Shown: one piece after another, positions 40,575-49,373 of the stretch
How the letters are laid out: each line of letters opens with the position of its first letter
Numbering within the stretch: position 1 is the stretch's first letter
Source: Sphingomonas gei
GTDB lineage: Bacteria; Pseudomonadota; Alphaproteobacteria; Sphingomonadales; Sphingomonadaceae
DNA: 64,000 nt
Reading direction: 5' to 3'
Assembly: GCF_004792685.1 (NCBI RefSeq)
Contig: NZ_SRXT01000003.1
Span: 434,001 to 498,000, forward strand
Notes under the pieces: model-generated
The model's input: the letters and a program-made list of their open reading frames with translations, nothing else
Databases searched by the model: none
What the model was told of the DNA's origin: nothing
Program-made: the position numbers and the translations under genes

Positions 40575-41936
40575 ATGAACGACGGAAGCGTCAGGTCTGC
40601 GCCGGGCATTGTCATGCCCGACATTCACTATTTTCCGGAGGACAGGATGCCGGCGGGCCGGGCGGCGCTGCTGGGGCTCCAGCATGTTCTGGCGATGTTC
40701 GGTGCCACAGTCCTCGCGCCGATACTCATGGGCTTCAATCCGAACACCGCGATTCTGTTCTCGGGTATATCGACACTGATCTTCATGGTCGTCGTGGGCG
40801 GCAAGGTGCCGAGCTATCTTGGATCTTCCTTCGCCTTCATTGCGGCGATCGCGGCGGCGAGCGGCTATTCCGGCGTGGGCGCCAATCCGAATCTGGCGGT
40901 AGCTCTGGGTGGCGTCGTCGCGGCGGGAGGCCTCTATCTCGTCATTGCGCTGGTCATCGGCTGGATCGGCTTTCGCTGGATCGAGGTGATCTTTCCCGAT
41001 CTGGTCAGCGGGACGATCGTCGGGATCATCGGTCTCAGCCTCGCGGCGGTAGCGGTGAATCAGATCGGTACCACGCCGTTCGGGATCTTCATCGGCTTGC
41101 TCACGCTGCTGGTGGCGGTGCTCTGGCCGGTGGTGTTCGGCGCCAAAAAGGGCGTCTCGCCGGGCACTTTCCGCGGGATCATCGCGGTGCTTCCGATCAT
41201 CGCCGCGGGGGTGGTCGGCTACGTGGCCTATCTGATCGGCGCCAATCTCCTAGGCTATGGCAAGCCGATCGATTTCGGGCCGATGCACCAGGTGCCCATT
41301 TTCGGCATCCCCGCTTTCGCCACACCGGTATTCGATCCGGTCGCCATTTCGATCGTGATGCCTGTCGTGATCGTACTGCTCGCCGAAAACCTGGGCCATG
41401 TGAAGGCGATCGGCGCGATGATGGGCCGCGACCTCAATCCATTGGTCGGACGGGCATTCGCGGGTGACGCGATCGCCACCATCGTCTCGGGCCTCGGCGG
41501 CGGCCCGGGCATGACCACCTATGCAGAGAACATGGCGGTGATGCGCCTCACCGGCAACTTCGCGCGCGTCACCTTCGTGGCGGCGGCGATCATTGCGATC
41601 GCGCTCGGATTCTCTCCGATCTTCGGAGCGCTCATCCAGACCATCCCGGTACCGGTTCTCGGCGGGCTGTCCTTTGCGCTCTTCGGGCTGATCACCGGCG
41701 CGATGGGCACCATCTGGCAGCGGGGCATCCAGGAAGGAAAGATCAATTTCCTCGAGACGCGGACGTTGCTCGTGGTCGGCATCGGCCTTGTCGTCGGCGC
41801 GGGCAATTTCGTGATCCGTATCGGCACGTTCGAACTGGGCGGCATCGTCACGGCGACGCTGATCACGGTCGTCCTGTATCACCTACTCTCGTTCTTCGGT
41901 GGAGCCTCGACGGAGGCCCCGGGCAGCGTCGAGTGA
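40575..41936 (+). CDS. uraA: NCS2-family nucleobase (uracil/xanthine) permease
   Basis: This 453-residue inner-membrane transporter has the NCS2 N-terminal block LLGLQHVLAMFGATVLAPIL and about 14 hydrophobic segments. The family motifs are SYLGSSFAFIAAI, LAENLGHVKAIGAMMGRDLNP (Glu of the substrate site) and the GGGPGMTTYAENMAVM motif, which points to uracil-type proton symport rather than purine-type. It has a strong purine-rich ribosome site that can be hidden in a stem. A hypothetical membrane-protein gene overlaps its stop. The gene sits within the region that splits rpoB from rplL. Confidence 0.9.
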   Translation: MNDGSVRSAPGIVMPDIHYFPEDRMPAGRAALLGLQHVLAMFGATVLAPILMGFNPNTAILFSGISTLIFMVVVGGKVPSYLGSSFAFIAAIAAASGYSGVGANPNLAVALGGVVAAGGLYLVIALVIGWIGFRWIEVIFPDLVSGTIVGIIGLSLAAVAVNQIGTTPFGIFIGLLTLLVAVLWPVVFGAKKGVSPGTFRGIIAVLPIIAAGVVGYVAYLIGANLLGYGKPIDFGPMHQVPIFGIPAFATPVFDPVAISIVMPVVIVLLAENLGHVKAIGAMMGRDLNPLVGRAFAGDAIATIVSGLGGGPGMTTYAENMAVMRLTGNFARVTFVAAAIIAIALGFSPIFGALIQTIPVPVLGGLSFALFGLITGAMGTIWQRGIQEGKINFLETRTLLVVGIGLVVGAGNFVIRIGTFELGGIVTATLITVVLYHLLSFFGGASTEAPGSVE

Positions 41937-42595
41937 TGGCGGGGGAGGACGCCGTGCAAGCGCATGTGCCTGTCAGCCCGGCGAGCGACGCGCGATCGCT
42001 GCTGGAAGTGGTGAAGTCGGAGAAGGTCGCGCTGACCGTGGCGATCACGGAAATCGGGGTGGCGGCGTCCAACGTCTTCTCTCTGGCCAAGGTCACTCCG
42101 GGGACGTTCGTCGTGGCTTCGATTGCGTTGATCGCGATCTGCGCGCTGCTGAACTTCACCCGGGCCGCGAGCCAGAAGTGGATCGGCATCATCACCGCGC
42201 TCGGCATCGGATGCCTGGTGATTGCCTTTGCCAGATATCAAAGGGTGGGGCCGGAGCTTTCCTTTCCATTGCTCAGGGTGGAAGCGTTCGAGGATAAGGA
42301 TGGCGACGGGTTGCGCGGCCCATGGGAAGGCTTTGTAAGCCAGGAAGATTCGATTGCGGTGCGGTTCGTTCCGCAGAGTTCCAAGCCGGAAACCAGGATA
42401 TTGGACCTGAAGGAGACCTTCAACAATTTCAAAGCTGGTGAGACGGTCACCGTCACGATCTGCGGAATCGACCGGGACGTCAAAACACTGGATGCGAAGG
42501 ATCCGAACTACAAGCTCGCCTCGGAGCTGACGATACCGATTCCCAAGGCGATTTTCGACCGGTGCGGGCTGAAGGGCAGACAGGAAGCGTCCTGA
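41936..42595 (+). CDS. Membrane protein of unknown function, coupled to uraA
   Basis: This protein of about 219 residues starts at an ATG overlapping the uraA stop (a GTG three bases earlier is also possible). The N-terminal half has two to three hydrophobic segments (VASIALIAICALLNF and IITALGIGCLVIAFARY). The C-terminal half is soluble, beginning LRVEAFEDKDGDGLRGPWEGF, a calcium-site-like DKDGDGL, and ending with two or three cysteines. I do not recognise the family. The overlap suggests co-expression with the permease. Confidence 0.65.
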   Translation: MAGEDAVQAHVPVSPASDARSLLEVVKSEKVALTVAITEIGVAASNVFSLAKVTPGTFVVASIALIAICALLNFTRAASQKWIGIITALGIGCLVIAFARYQRVGPELSFPLLRVEAFEDKDGDGLRGPWEGFVSQEDSIAVRFVPQSSKPETRILDLKETFNNFKAGETVTVTICGIDRDVKTLDAKDPNYKLASELTIPIPKAIFDRCGLKGRQEAS

Positions 42596-42744
42596 CGGAA
42601 GGGGTCGTAGGGACAGTCTCCGGCAGCCGATGCAAGCGAAATCAAGGCAGAACCGGGGACGAATCTGGCATTTCATCGCTTGCGAGCAACGGCCTGGCGC
42701 AGTTCAGGCGTCGAATTGCGGGTTCCCATCGTTTAACCTGCGAT

Positions 42745-44046
42745 ATGACGAAGAAGCACCCCGTCCGCCCCCGCGCCGCGCTGTTGATCGGTGCCGCGCT
42801 CCTTGCAACCCCCGCCTTCGCGCAAGAAGCGCCAACGCAGACTGTGACGCCGCCGCCGATCGCTGCGACCGCGGAGCCGGCACCGGCGCCTGCGCCGCGC
42901 ATCGAGATGGCGCCGTCGGCTCCGATCGTGCAGCCGGCGCCGCCGCCAGGGCCGCGACCCGAGACGGCGACCGAGGCAGCGCCGCGCGCCGTGCATTCGG
43001 CGACACGCTCCACCCAGACACGTCAGACGGCGCGCACTGCCGCGCCCGCACGCCAGGCTGCACCCGCACCTGTAGCGGAGCCTGCCGCTCCGGCGCCGGT
43101 GGCGCAATCGCCGGCACCCGTAGCCGAAACGCCTGTGCAGACCGCGGCCGCCCCGGCGCCCGCACCCGTTGCACCGGCCCCCGCCGCCGAAACTACGACC
43201 ACGCAGACTGTAACGAGCAACGGCTCCAGCTTGCCGTGGCTGCTCGGCGGGCTGTTGCTTGTGCTTGCCGGCGCCGCGGCGTTCCTGCTGATGCGCCGCC
43301 GCAGCGACGAGACCGACGAGGTAGAGCCGGTTTATGAGGAGCCCGTGGCACCTCGCGTTTATGAGGCGCCGGTCGCTGCTGCGCCAGTCGTTGAGCCGCG
43401 TCGTACCCCCGAAGTCAGCCCGTTCATGGCCGCGACTGCTGCTGCCGCAATTGCCCCGGCGGCGATCCCGTCGGCTGCCGAAGAAATCGCCGAGGCGCAT
43501 GTCGAGGCTGAGCTCGCCGAGCCCGAGACCGAAGACCTTGCCGGCGTCACCGATGCGCCTGCGCCGGTCGCCAACCGCCCTTGGCTCGAATTCGGCCTTC
43601 GTCCGGTTCGCGCCGGCACCAGCGAGGAAGAGGCGCTGGTCGATGTCGAGCTGACCGTCGGCAATTCGGGGGATGTGCCCGCGCGCAACGTCCGCATATC
43701 GACCTTCATGCTGGCCGATGCCGATGGCGGCGAGATGGAGAGCCTGCTGACCGGGCGAGTCACCGACACGGCGGTTCCGCCGGTGACGATCGAGCCGGGC
43801 GACGGCACTCGGGTCGACGCGCACCTTGCGGTGCCCAAGGGCGAGATGGGGCGCGTGTTCAACCCCGTCGTCATCGCCGAGGCCCGCTACACCCTCGCCG
43901 ACGGCCGCGAAGGGCGCACCTCGGCGATGTTCAAGATCGGCCGCCCGAGCGCGGTGAGCGAAGGCGTCGGCCCGATCGGCGCGACCCGGCCGCACATGGT
44001 CGACGATGTCGAGGCCGAGTTGCTGGGCGCTCCCGAGCACGCCTGA
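42745..44046 (+). CDS. Proline/alanine-rich single-span membrane protein, paralogue 1
   Basis: This 433-residue protein has a signal peptide (LLIGAALLATPAFAQ) and a long Pro/Ala-rich region to about 155. One membrane segment (LPWLLGGLLLVLAGAAAFLLM, then RRRSDE) and a second Ala/Glu/Pro linker follow. A folded C-terminal domain occupies about 275-425 (PWLEFGLRPVRAGTSEEEALVDVELTVGNSGDVPARNVRISTF, given only as key blocks). The same architecture and a similar domain (FEIVLRPGRIEVTERDVMLDFELLIGN) occur in the gene at 50,877. The positive-inside rule puts the domain in the cytoplasm with the Pro-rich arm outside. Function is unknown. Confidence 0.75.
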   Translation: MTKKHPVRPRAALLIGAALLATPAFAQEAPTQTVTPPPIAATAEPAPAPAPRIEMAPSAPIVQPAPPPGPRPETATEAAPRAVHSATRSTQTRQTARTAAPARQAAPAPVAEPAAPAPVAQSPAPVAETPVQTAAAPAPAPVAPAPAAETTTTQTVTSNGSSLPWLLGGLLLVLAGAAAFLLMRRRSDETDEVEPVYEEPVAPRVYEAPVAAAPVVEPRRTPEVSPFMAATAAAAIAPAAIPSAAEEIAEAHVEAELAEPETEDLAGVTDAPAPVANRPWLEFGLRPVRAGTSEEEALVDVELTVGNSGDVPARNVRISTFMLADADGGEMESLLTGRVTDTAVPPVTIEPGDGTRVDAHLAVPKGEMGRVFNPVVIAEARYTLADGREGRTSAMFKIGRPSAVSEGVGPIGATRPHMVDDVEAELLGAPEHA

Positions 44047-44092
44047 TCGCATTACCCCAGACCCTTCCCCAATCGGGGGGTAGGGGTTGGGC

Positions 44093-44130
44093 ACGGCGGG
44101 CGAGGGTCGCACCTCGTCCGCCGTTTTCTT
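44093..44130 (+). terminator. Intrinsic terminator after paralogue 1
   Basis: ACGGCGGGCGAGG (44,093-44,105) pairs with CCTCGTCCGCCGT (44,112-44,124), with one G-U, and is followed by TTTTCTT. It is embedded in a palindromic repeat (about 44,052-44,158) that contains ACCCTTCCCCAATCGGGGGG and CTCCCCCAGGGG and resembles other intergenic repeats here. It ends the upstream gene before the S15-type hydrolase. Confidence 0.8.
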
Positions 44131-44228
44131 GCCTCGCTCTCCCCCAGGGGAAAGGGATGATCGGGCACTTCCTTTCCCCGGCCTTTCGGGTCTATCGCTT
44201 CGGCTCCACCCACGGAGCCACGTCACCC

Positions 44229-46151
44229 ATGAACAAGCTGCTCGCCGCTTCTCTCGCCGGCACCGCATTCCTCGCCGCACCTGCACTGGCGCAGCAGGCA
44301 CAGCCGTTCAACGACATCCCGGCGAAATTCTCGCCCCCGGCGCAGGCTTCGGACTTCATCAAGCGTGAAGTGATGATCCCGATGCGCGACGGGGTGAAGC
44401 TCTACACCGTCATCGTCATCCCCAAGGGCGCGAAGAACGCGCCGATCCTGTTCACCCGCACGCCGTACAATGCCGCCGGTCGGGTCAAGCGCACCGACAG
44501 CACGACGATGGTCAACGCGCTTTCCGAAGGCGACGAAGTGTTCGTCCGCGACGGCTATATCCGCGTGTTCCAGGACATCCGCGGCAAATACGGCTCGGAG
44601 GGCGAGTATGTGATCACCCGCCCGCCGGTCGGCCCGCTCAACTCGACCAAGGTCGATCACACCACCGACGCGTGGGATTCGATCGACTGGCTGGTCAAGA
44701 ACACGCCGGAGAGCAACGGCAAGGTCGGCATGCTCGGCTCTTCCTATGAGGGCTTCACCGTGGTGATGGCGCTGCTCAACCCGCACCCGGCGCTCAAGGT
44801 CGCCGCGCCCGAAAGCCCGATGATCGACGGCTGGATGGGCGACGACTGGTTCCATTACGGCGCCTTCCGCCTCGCCAATATCGGCTGGATCGGCTCGCAG
44901 ACCGGCTACAAGGGCGAGGGCAAGGCGCCGAACCGGCCCGATTGGGACGATTACGACACCTTCCGCCGGATCGGATCGGCGGGCGATTGGGCGAAGCAGT
45001 TCGGCTATGACCAGCTGCCGGCATGGAACAAGATGAGCCAGCACGTCGCCTATGATGCGTTCTGGCAGGGCCAGGCGCTCGACAAATTGCTCGCGAAGAA
45101 CCCGTCGAACGTGCCGACCTTGTGGGAGCAGGGCATCTGGGATCACGAGGACATGTACGGCGCGATCACGACGTTCGAGGCGCTGCAGAAGACGGACAAG
45201 GCCGACAGGAACTTCCTGCTGATGGGCCCGTGGCGGCATTCGCAATTCAATTATAACGGTTCGGCTCTCGGCCAGCTCAATTTCGAAGGCGACACCGCAC
45301 TTCAGGCGCGGCGCGACATCCTGCTGCCGTTCTTCAATGCCTATCTCAAGGACGGCGCGCCGGCCTTCACTCCGGCGAAAGCGAGCTTCTACAATACCGG
45401 CGAGAACCGCTGGGAGTATCTCAACAAATGGCCGCTCGCCTGCGAGGCCGGCTGTGGCGAGACGCTGACGCCGATCTATCTCAGGCCGCAGGAAGGCCTG
45501 GGTTTCGAAAAGCCGGGGCAGGGGTCGGACTCCTATGTCTCGGATCCCGCCAAGCCGGTGCCGCATCTGCCGCGCCCGGTGAATTTCGGCGACGGCCGCT
45601 GGTCGACCTATCTGGTCACCGATCAGCGTTTCGTCGACGGCCGGCCCGACGTGATGACGTACATGACCGAGCCGCTGACCGCGCCGGTCCGCGTCTCGGG
45701 CGCGCCGCTCGCCGACATCTTTGCCCGGACCACGGGCACCGATGGCGACTTCGTCGTCAAGGTGATCGACGTCTATCCGGACGAGAATGCCACCAGGAAG
45801 GAAATGGGCGGGTTCCAGCTGCCGATCGCGATGGACATCTTCCGCGGCCGGTATCGCAACAGCTTCGAGCATCCGAGCGCAATTCCCGCGAACAAGGTCC
45901 AGGAATACAAGTTCCGGCTGCCGACGGTGAACCATGTCTTCCAGCCGGGCCACCGGGTCATGGTCCAGGTCCAGTCGAGCCTGTTCCCGGTCTATGATCG
46001 CAACCCGCAGAAATATGTCGACAACATCTTCTTCGCCAAGAAGTCGGACTATCAGAAGGCGACCGTGTCGATCGTCTATGGTGGGGCGCAATCGAGCTCG
46101 GTGCTGCTGCCAATAGTGCCGCTCGACCAGTCGGCGGCGATGGCGAAATAG
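44229..46151 (+). CDS. Secreted CocE/NonD-type (S15) hydrolase, alpha-amino-acid ester hydrolase-like
   Basis: This 640-residue enzyme has a clear signal peptide (LLAASLAGTAFLAAPALAQ). Its alpha/beta-hydrolase core starts EVMIPMRDGVKLYTVIVIPK. The nucleophile is the Ser of MLGSSYEGF, an acid follows PESPMIDGW, and the base is likely the His of GPWRHSQF. A C-terminal jelly-roll domain closes the protein (YMTEPLTAPVRVSGAPLADIF ... VFQPGHRVMVQVQSSLFP). GSSYEG is typical of alpha-amino-acid ester hydrolases and glutaryl acylases, which cleave or transfer acyl groups on peptides or beta-lactams; the substrate is not known. It is monocistronic, after a terminator. Confidence 0.9.
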   Translation: MNKLLAASLAGTAFLAAPALAQQAQPFNDIPAKFSPPAQASDFIKREVMIPMRDGVKLYTVIVIPKGAKNAPILFTRTPYNAAGRVKRTDSTTMVNALSEGDEVFVRDGYIRVFQDIRGKYGSEGEYVITRPPVGPLNSTKVDHTTDAWDSIDWLVKNTPESNGKVGMLGSSYEGFTVVMALLNPHPALKVAAPESPMIDGWMGDDWFHYGAFRLANIGWIGSQTGYKGEGKAPNRPDWDDYDTFRRIGSAGDWAKQFGYDQLPAWNKMSQHVAYDAFWQGQALDKLLAKNPSNVPTLWEQGIWDHEDMYGAITTFEALQKTDKADRNFLLMGPWRHSQFNYNGSALGQLNFEGDTALQARRDILLPFFNAYLKDGAPAFTPAKASFYNTGENRWEYLNKWPLACEAGCGETLTPIYLRPQEGLGFEKPGQGSDSYVSDPAKPVPHLPRPVNFGDGRWSTYLVTDQRFVDGRPDVMTYMTEPLTAPVRVSGAPLADIFARTTGTDGDFVVKVIDVYPDENATRKEMGGFQLPIAMDIFRGRYRNSFEHPSAIPANKVQEYKFRLPTVNHVFQPGHRVMVQVQSSLFPVYDRNPQKYVDNIFFAKKSDYQKATVSIVYGGAQSSSVLLPIVPLDQSAAMAK

Positions 46152-46331
46152 CGAATTCGGGCCGAAATCGGGGTTTTTTGTAGGGCCTCTACGTATATCT
46201 CGGACGAAGGCTCTATAGTGGGATTGATCAGCGCCGCCTGGGGGGGGACGCACGCGCGGCAGCGTTTCTGGCCGAACCGTGGCGACAGCGGGGTTGCGCA
46301 GCTCCGATGCCCCGCTGTTGAGGAGAGCACG

Positions 46332-46850
46332 ATGAGTTCCGCAACCGATCGCGCGCATAGGCGGGAGGCCCTGGAGTTCCTTGGCTATTTCGTGCTCGCG
46401 GGGGCGCTGGCCGGTGCGACGTTCTGGCTGGTGCAATATCGCCCGTATAAAGAGGCGAAATGGTATATCCTGGCATGCCTAGCGACTGCCGTGGTGTCGG
46501 TGCTCTATGCGGGGCGATTATATTATATCTCTCGAACGCTGTCCCGCCGCAATGTGGTTCGCCCCGCGGTGCGATCGCCCGCGCGGCGGGCAGCGCCGCC
46601 GCGCCCGACCCGTTTGAAATGGTCCGAGCGGCTGGCCCAACAGGAATCGGGCTCGACCGGCAACGCTGCGCCGGACGCATCGCCACGTTCCCGCGCCGCT
46701 CCGAACCGCGGTTCCGACGCGGAAATGCGGGAGGACTCGCAAATGGCGCTCGATGCCATCAAGGCGCGGATCGCCGAACGGATGCGGCTCGAAGACAAGG
46801 ACAAGGAACTCGAAAGGCGTCAGCCCGGGAAATTCTCTGGTCGCCCCTGA
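46332..46850 (+). CDS. Small two-span membrane protein of unknown function
   Basis: This 172-residue protein starts at an ATG with GAGGAGAG five bases upstream. It has two membrane segments (FLGYFVLAGALAGATFWLV and WYILACLATAVVSVLYAG) joined by a short charged loop. A basic, proline/arginine-rich cytoplasmic tail with a charged helix follows (ALDAIKARIAERMRLEDKDKELERR). I do not recognise a family. The 180 bases before it include TACGTATAT and TATAGT, compatible with a promoter, but no certain -35 is seen. Confidence 0.65.
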   Translation: MSSATDRAHRREALEFLGYFVLAGALAGATFWLVQYRPYKEAKWYILACLATAVVSVLYAGRLYYISRTLSRRNVVRPAVRSPARRAAPPRPTRLKWSERLAQQESGSTGNAAPDASPRSRAAPNRGSDAEMREDSQMALDAIKARIAERMRLEDKDKELERRQPGKFSGRP

Positions 46851-47006
46851 ACCGTGATCCCACGCGCGCGCCGCCGCGGCGGGAGAATAGACCTCGACCC
46901 GCGATACCAACGGCAGGTGGCGAGCCTTCAGGACAGCAAGACCAGCGAAGCCCTGAATGTCGGGCCCGGCGCCTGTGACTTGCCGCCTTGTGCTTGTGCA
47001 GCTTAA

Positions 47007-47909
47007 ATGCGGCGCACATTCGGAGGGCGGCAGGTGGTTCGTACGACGGGATGGCTCTATGCGGTTGTCGCGCTCCTGCCCGCGGGGGCGGCGGCGAAGG
47101 AACCCGAGCCCGAAGTGCTCGCACGCGCCGCCAAATGGCAAGTCGATTACGACAAGGAGGCCTGCCACCTGCTGGCGAAGTTTGGCGAGGGCCGCCATCA
47201 AGTGATTGCGCGCTTCACGCGTTATAAGCCGGGAGATGCCTTCGACCTCACCCTCTACGGCAGCCGGTTGCTCGGCCTGAACGCCAAGGTTCCGGTGACG
47301 GTCGCGTTCGGTGCCGGCGGGTCGACGGTGATCGGCGAGGCGATGACCGGCACGGCGGGCGAGGAGACGCCGCTGCTCGTCCTGACCAACCTCCGTCTCG
47401 ACGGCCGGCCGGGCGATGCCGCCGACGCGCCCGGTGTCACGCCGGCGCAGGAATCGGCGATCGCCGAGGCGACCTTCGTCATCCCCCGCAAGCGCGCCTT
47501 CCGGCTCGGCTTCGGTTCGCTCGGCCAGCCGCTGGCGGCGTTGCGCGCCTGTCAGGCCGATCTGCTGCGCCATTGGGGCTTCGATCCGCAGGTGCAGGCG
47601 CGGCTGAGCCGCCCGGCGATGCCGGTCGCCGAGCCGACCGGCTGGATCAACGGCTTCGATTATCCGCAGGCGATGCGCGTGGGCAATAATGTCCTCGTCC
47701 GGTTCCGCCTCGACCTGGATTCAGCGGGCGCGGTCTCGGCGTGCCACGTCCTTTACCGGAGCAAGCCCGACGATTTCGCCGATGTTGCCTGTCGGGCCGT
47801 GTCCGAGCGCGCGCGGTTCCGTCCCGCGCTCGATGCCGAGGGTAAGCCGGTGCGCTCCTTCTACATCGACGAGATCCGCTGGCTGGCGCCGTTGACGGAA
47901 GCCGACTGA
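47007..47909 (+). CDS. Exported protein with TonB-C-like domain
   Basis: This 300-residue protein has a signal peptide or anchor (WLYAVVALLPAGAAA). A middle domain of unknown fold with one cysteine follows (DYDKEACHLLAKFGEGRHQV). The C-terminal domain at about 215-295 follows the TonB-C pattern: YPQAMRVGNNVLVRFRLDLD, SACHVLYRSKPDDFADVACRAV and ARFRPALDAEGKPVRSFY. It has no typical transmembrane-proline spacer, so it is unlikely to be a classic TonB. Similar stand-alone TonB-C-like proteins are common in sphingomonads; function is unknown. It lies 69 bases before the M16 pair. The 156 bases before it hold nothing I recognise. Confidence 0.7.
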   Translation: MRRTFGGRQVVRTTGWLYAVVALLPAGAAAKEPEPEVLARAAKWQVDYDKEACHLLAKFGEGRHQVIARFTRYKPGDAFDLTLYGSRLLGLNAKVPVTVAFGAGGSTVIGEAMTGTAGEETPLLVLTNLRLDGRPGDAADAPGVTPAQESAIAEATFVIPRKRAFRLGFGSLGQPLAALRACQADLLRHWGFDPQVQARLSRPAMPVAEPTGWINGFDYPQAMRVGNNVLVRFRLDLDSAGAVSACHVLYRSKPDDFADVACRAVSERARFRPALDAEGKPVRSFYIDEIRWLAPLTEAD

Positions 47910-47978
47910 GCGCTTTCACCGCTCTCGGCGTGATGCTAGGCCAACACACATCCGATTCCTTCGAGAAGGTTCTCCCGC

Positions 47979-49373
47979 ATGAAGAAATGGAGCCTCGCGC
48001 TCGCGCTTGCCGCCTCTGCGCTGGCGACGACGGCGCTTGCCCAGCCGGCCCCCGCGGCGGCGCAGAAGCTGCACGTCGACATGCAGTATTTCACCCTGCC
48101 CAACGGGCTCAAGGTCGTGCTGGCGAGGGACCAGATCGCGCCGACGGTGACGATCGCGACCTATTACGGCATCGGCTTCCGAGTCGAGCCGCGCGAGCGC
48201 ACCGGCTTCGCGCATCTGTTCGAGCATCTGATGTTCCAGGGATCGAAGCATGCGCCCAAGGGCGTATTCGACCAGACGGTGACCAATTCGGGCGGGATTA
48301 ATAATGGATCCACGCGGTTCGACTTCACCAATTACTATGAAGTCCTGCCATCCAGCGCGCTCGATCGGATGCTGTGGCTCGAAGCCGATCGCATGGCCAA
48401 TCCGGCGATCGACCAGACTGTGCTCGTAAACCAGCAGGGCGTCGTCGGCAACGAGGTCAAGGTCAACGTGCTCAACCAGCCCTACTCGACCTGGCCGTGG
48501 ATCGACCTGCCGATGCTGGCCAACACCAACTGGTATAACAGCCACAATTTCTACGGCGACTTGAAGGAGATCGAGGCGGCGACGGTGCCCGACGCGAAAT
48601 CCTTTTTCGACGCCTTTTATCGGCCGAGCAACGCGGTGCTGGTGATCGCCGGCGACCTGGATTACGCCGCCACCCGCGCGACGATCGAGAAATATTTCGG
48701 GCCGATCGCGAAGAAGCCCGCGGTGGTCCAGCCCGACATTGCCGAGCCGCGCCAGACCGCCGAGAAGTATAAGAGCCGCGTCGATGCGCTCGCTCCCAAG
48801 CCGGGCTATGCCGCGGGCTATCACGTGCCCGATCGCGGCACACCCGAATGGTATGCGATGGGCCTGATCGACCAGATCCTCGTCCAGGGCGACGACAGCC
48901 GGCTCTACACCAAATTGGTCCAGGAAACCGGGATCGCCGGGGAGATCGGTGGCGGGATCAATGGCGATCTCGGCAACATGTTCAATTATCGCGGGCCGAT
49001 GCTGTGGAGCTTCAGCTTCACGCACGACCCCACGCACAGCCCCGCGCAGATCACCCAGGCGGTGGACGACGTGATCGAGAAGCTGCGCACGACGCCGGTC
49101 TCCGCCGCCGAGCTGGCACGTGCGAAGACCAAGATGCGCTCGGACCTGTACGGCGAGATCGACGGGGGCGGCCGCATCGGCCTAGTCGACCTGCTCGCGG
49201 TGCACGCGCTGTTCGACAATGATCCGGGTGCGATCAATCGCATCGAGGACGGCTTCGCCAAGGTCACCCCGGCGCTGATCCAGAAGACCGCGCAGGAATA
49301 TCTGCGCAAGACCAATCGCTCGGTCTATGTGATCGAGCCGGGTGCCAAGGGCGCCGGACAGGGGGGCAAGTGA
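47979..49373 (+). CDS. M16 metallopeptidase, catalytic subunit
   Basis: This 464-residue secreted peptidase has a signal peptide ending TTALAQ. The inverted zinc motif is HLFEH (His79, Glu82, His83), with a distal ligand Glu159 (GVVGNEVKVN) and the usual GSSxHAPKGVFDQTVTNSGG region. The C-terminal M16 domain includes the family's DDSRLYTKLV. All zinc ligands are present, so it should be active. It overlaps a second M16 gene lacking the zinc motif, the normal arrangement of a two-subunit periplasmic M16 protease, where the second subunit supplies the substrate-binding arm. The substrate is unknown. Confidence 0.94.
   Translation: MKKWSLALALAASALATTALAQPAPAAAQKLHVDMQYFTLPNGLKVVLARDQIAPTVTIATYYGIGFRVEPRERTGFAHLFEHLMFQGSKHAPKGVFDQTVTNSGGINNGSTRFDFTNYYEVLPSSALDRMLWLEADRMANPAIDQTVLVNQQGVVGNEVKVNVLNQPYSTWPWIDLPMLANTNWYNSHNFYGDLKEIEAATVPDAKSFFDAFYRPSNAVLVIAGDLDYAATRATIEKYFGPIAKKPAVVQPDIAEPRQTAEKYKSRVDALAPKPGYAAGYHVPDRGTPEWYAMGLIDQILVQGDDSRLYTKLVQETGIAGEIGGGINGDLGNMFNYRGPMLWSFSFTHDPTHSPAQITQAVDDVIEKLRTTPVSAAELARAKTKMRSDLYGEIDGGGRIGLVDLLAVHALFDNDPGAINRIEDGFAKVTPALIQKTAQEYLRKTNRSVYVIEPGAKGAGQGGK

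Noticed and set aside
46160..46220. Regulatory motif TACGTATAT...TATAGT before the small membrane-protein gene
   Set aside because: It is AT-rich compared with its surroundings and may be a promoter, but no convincing -35 at normal spacing or known operator could be assigned.
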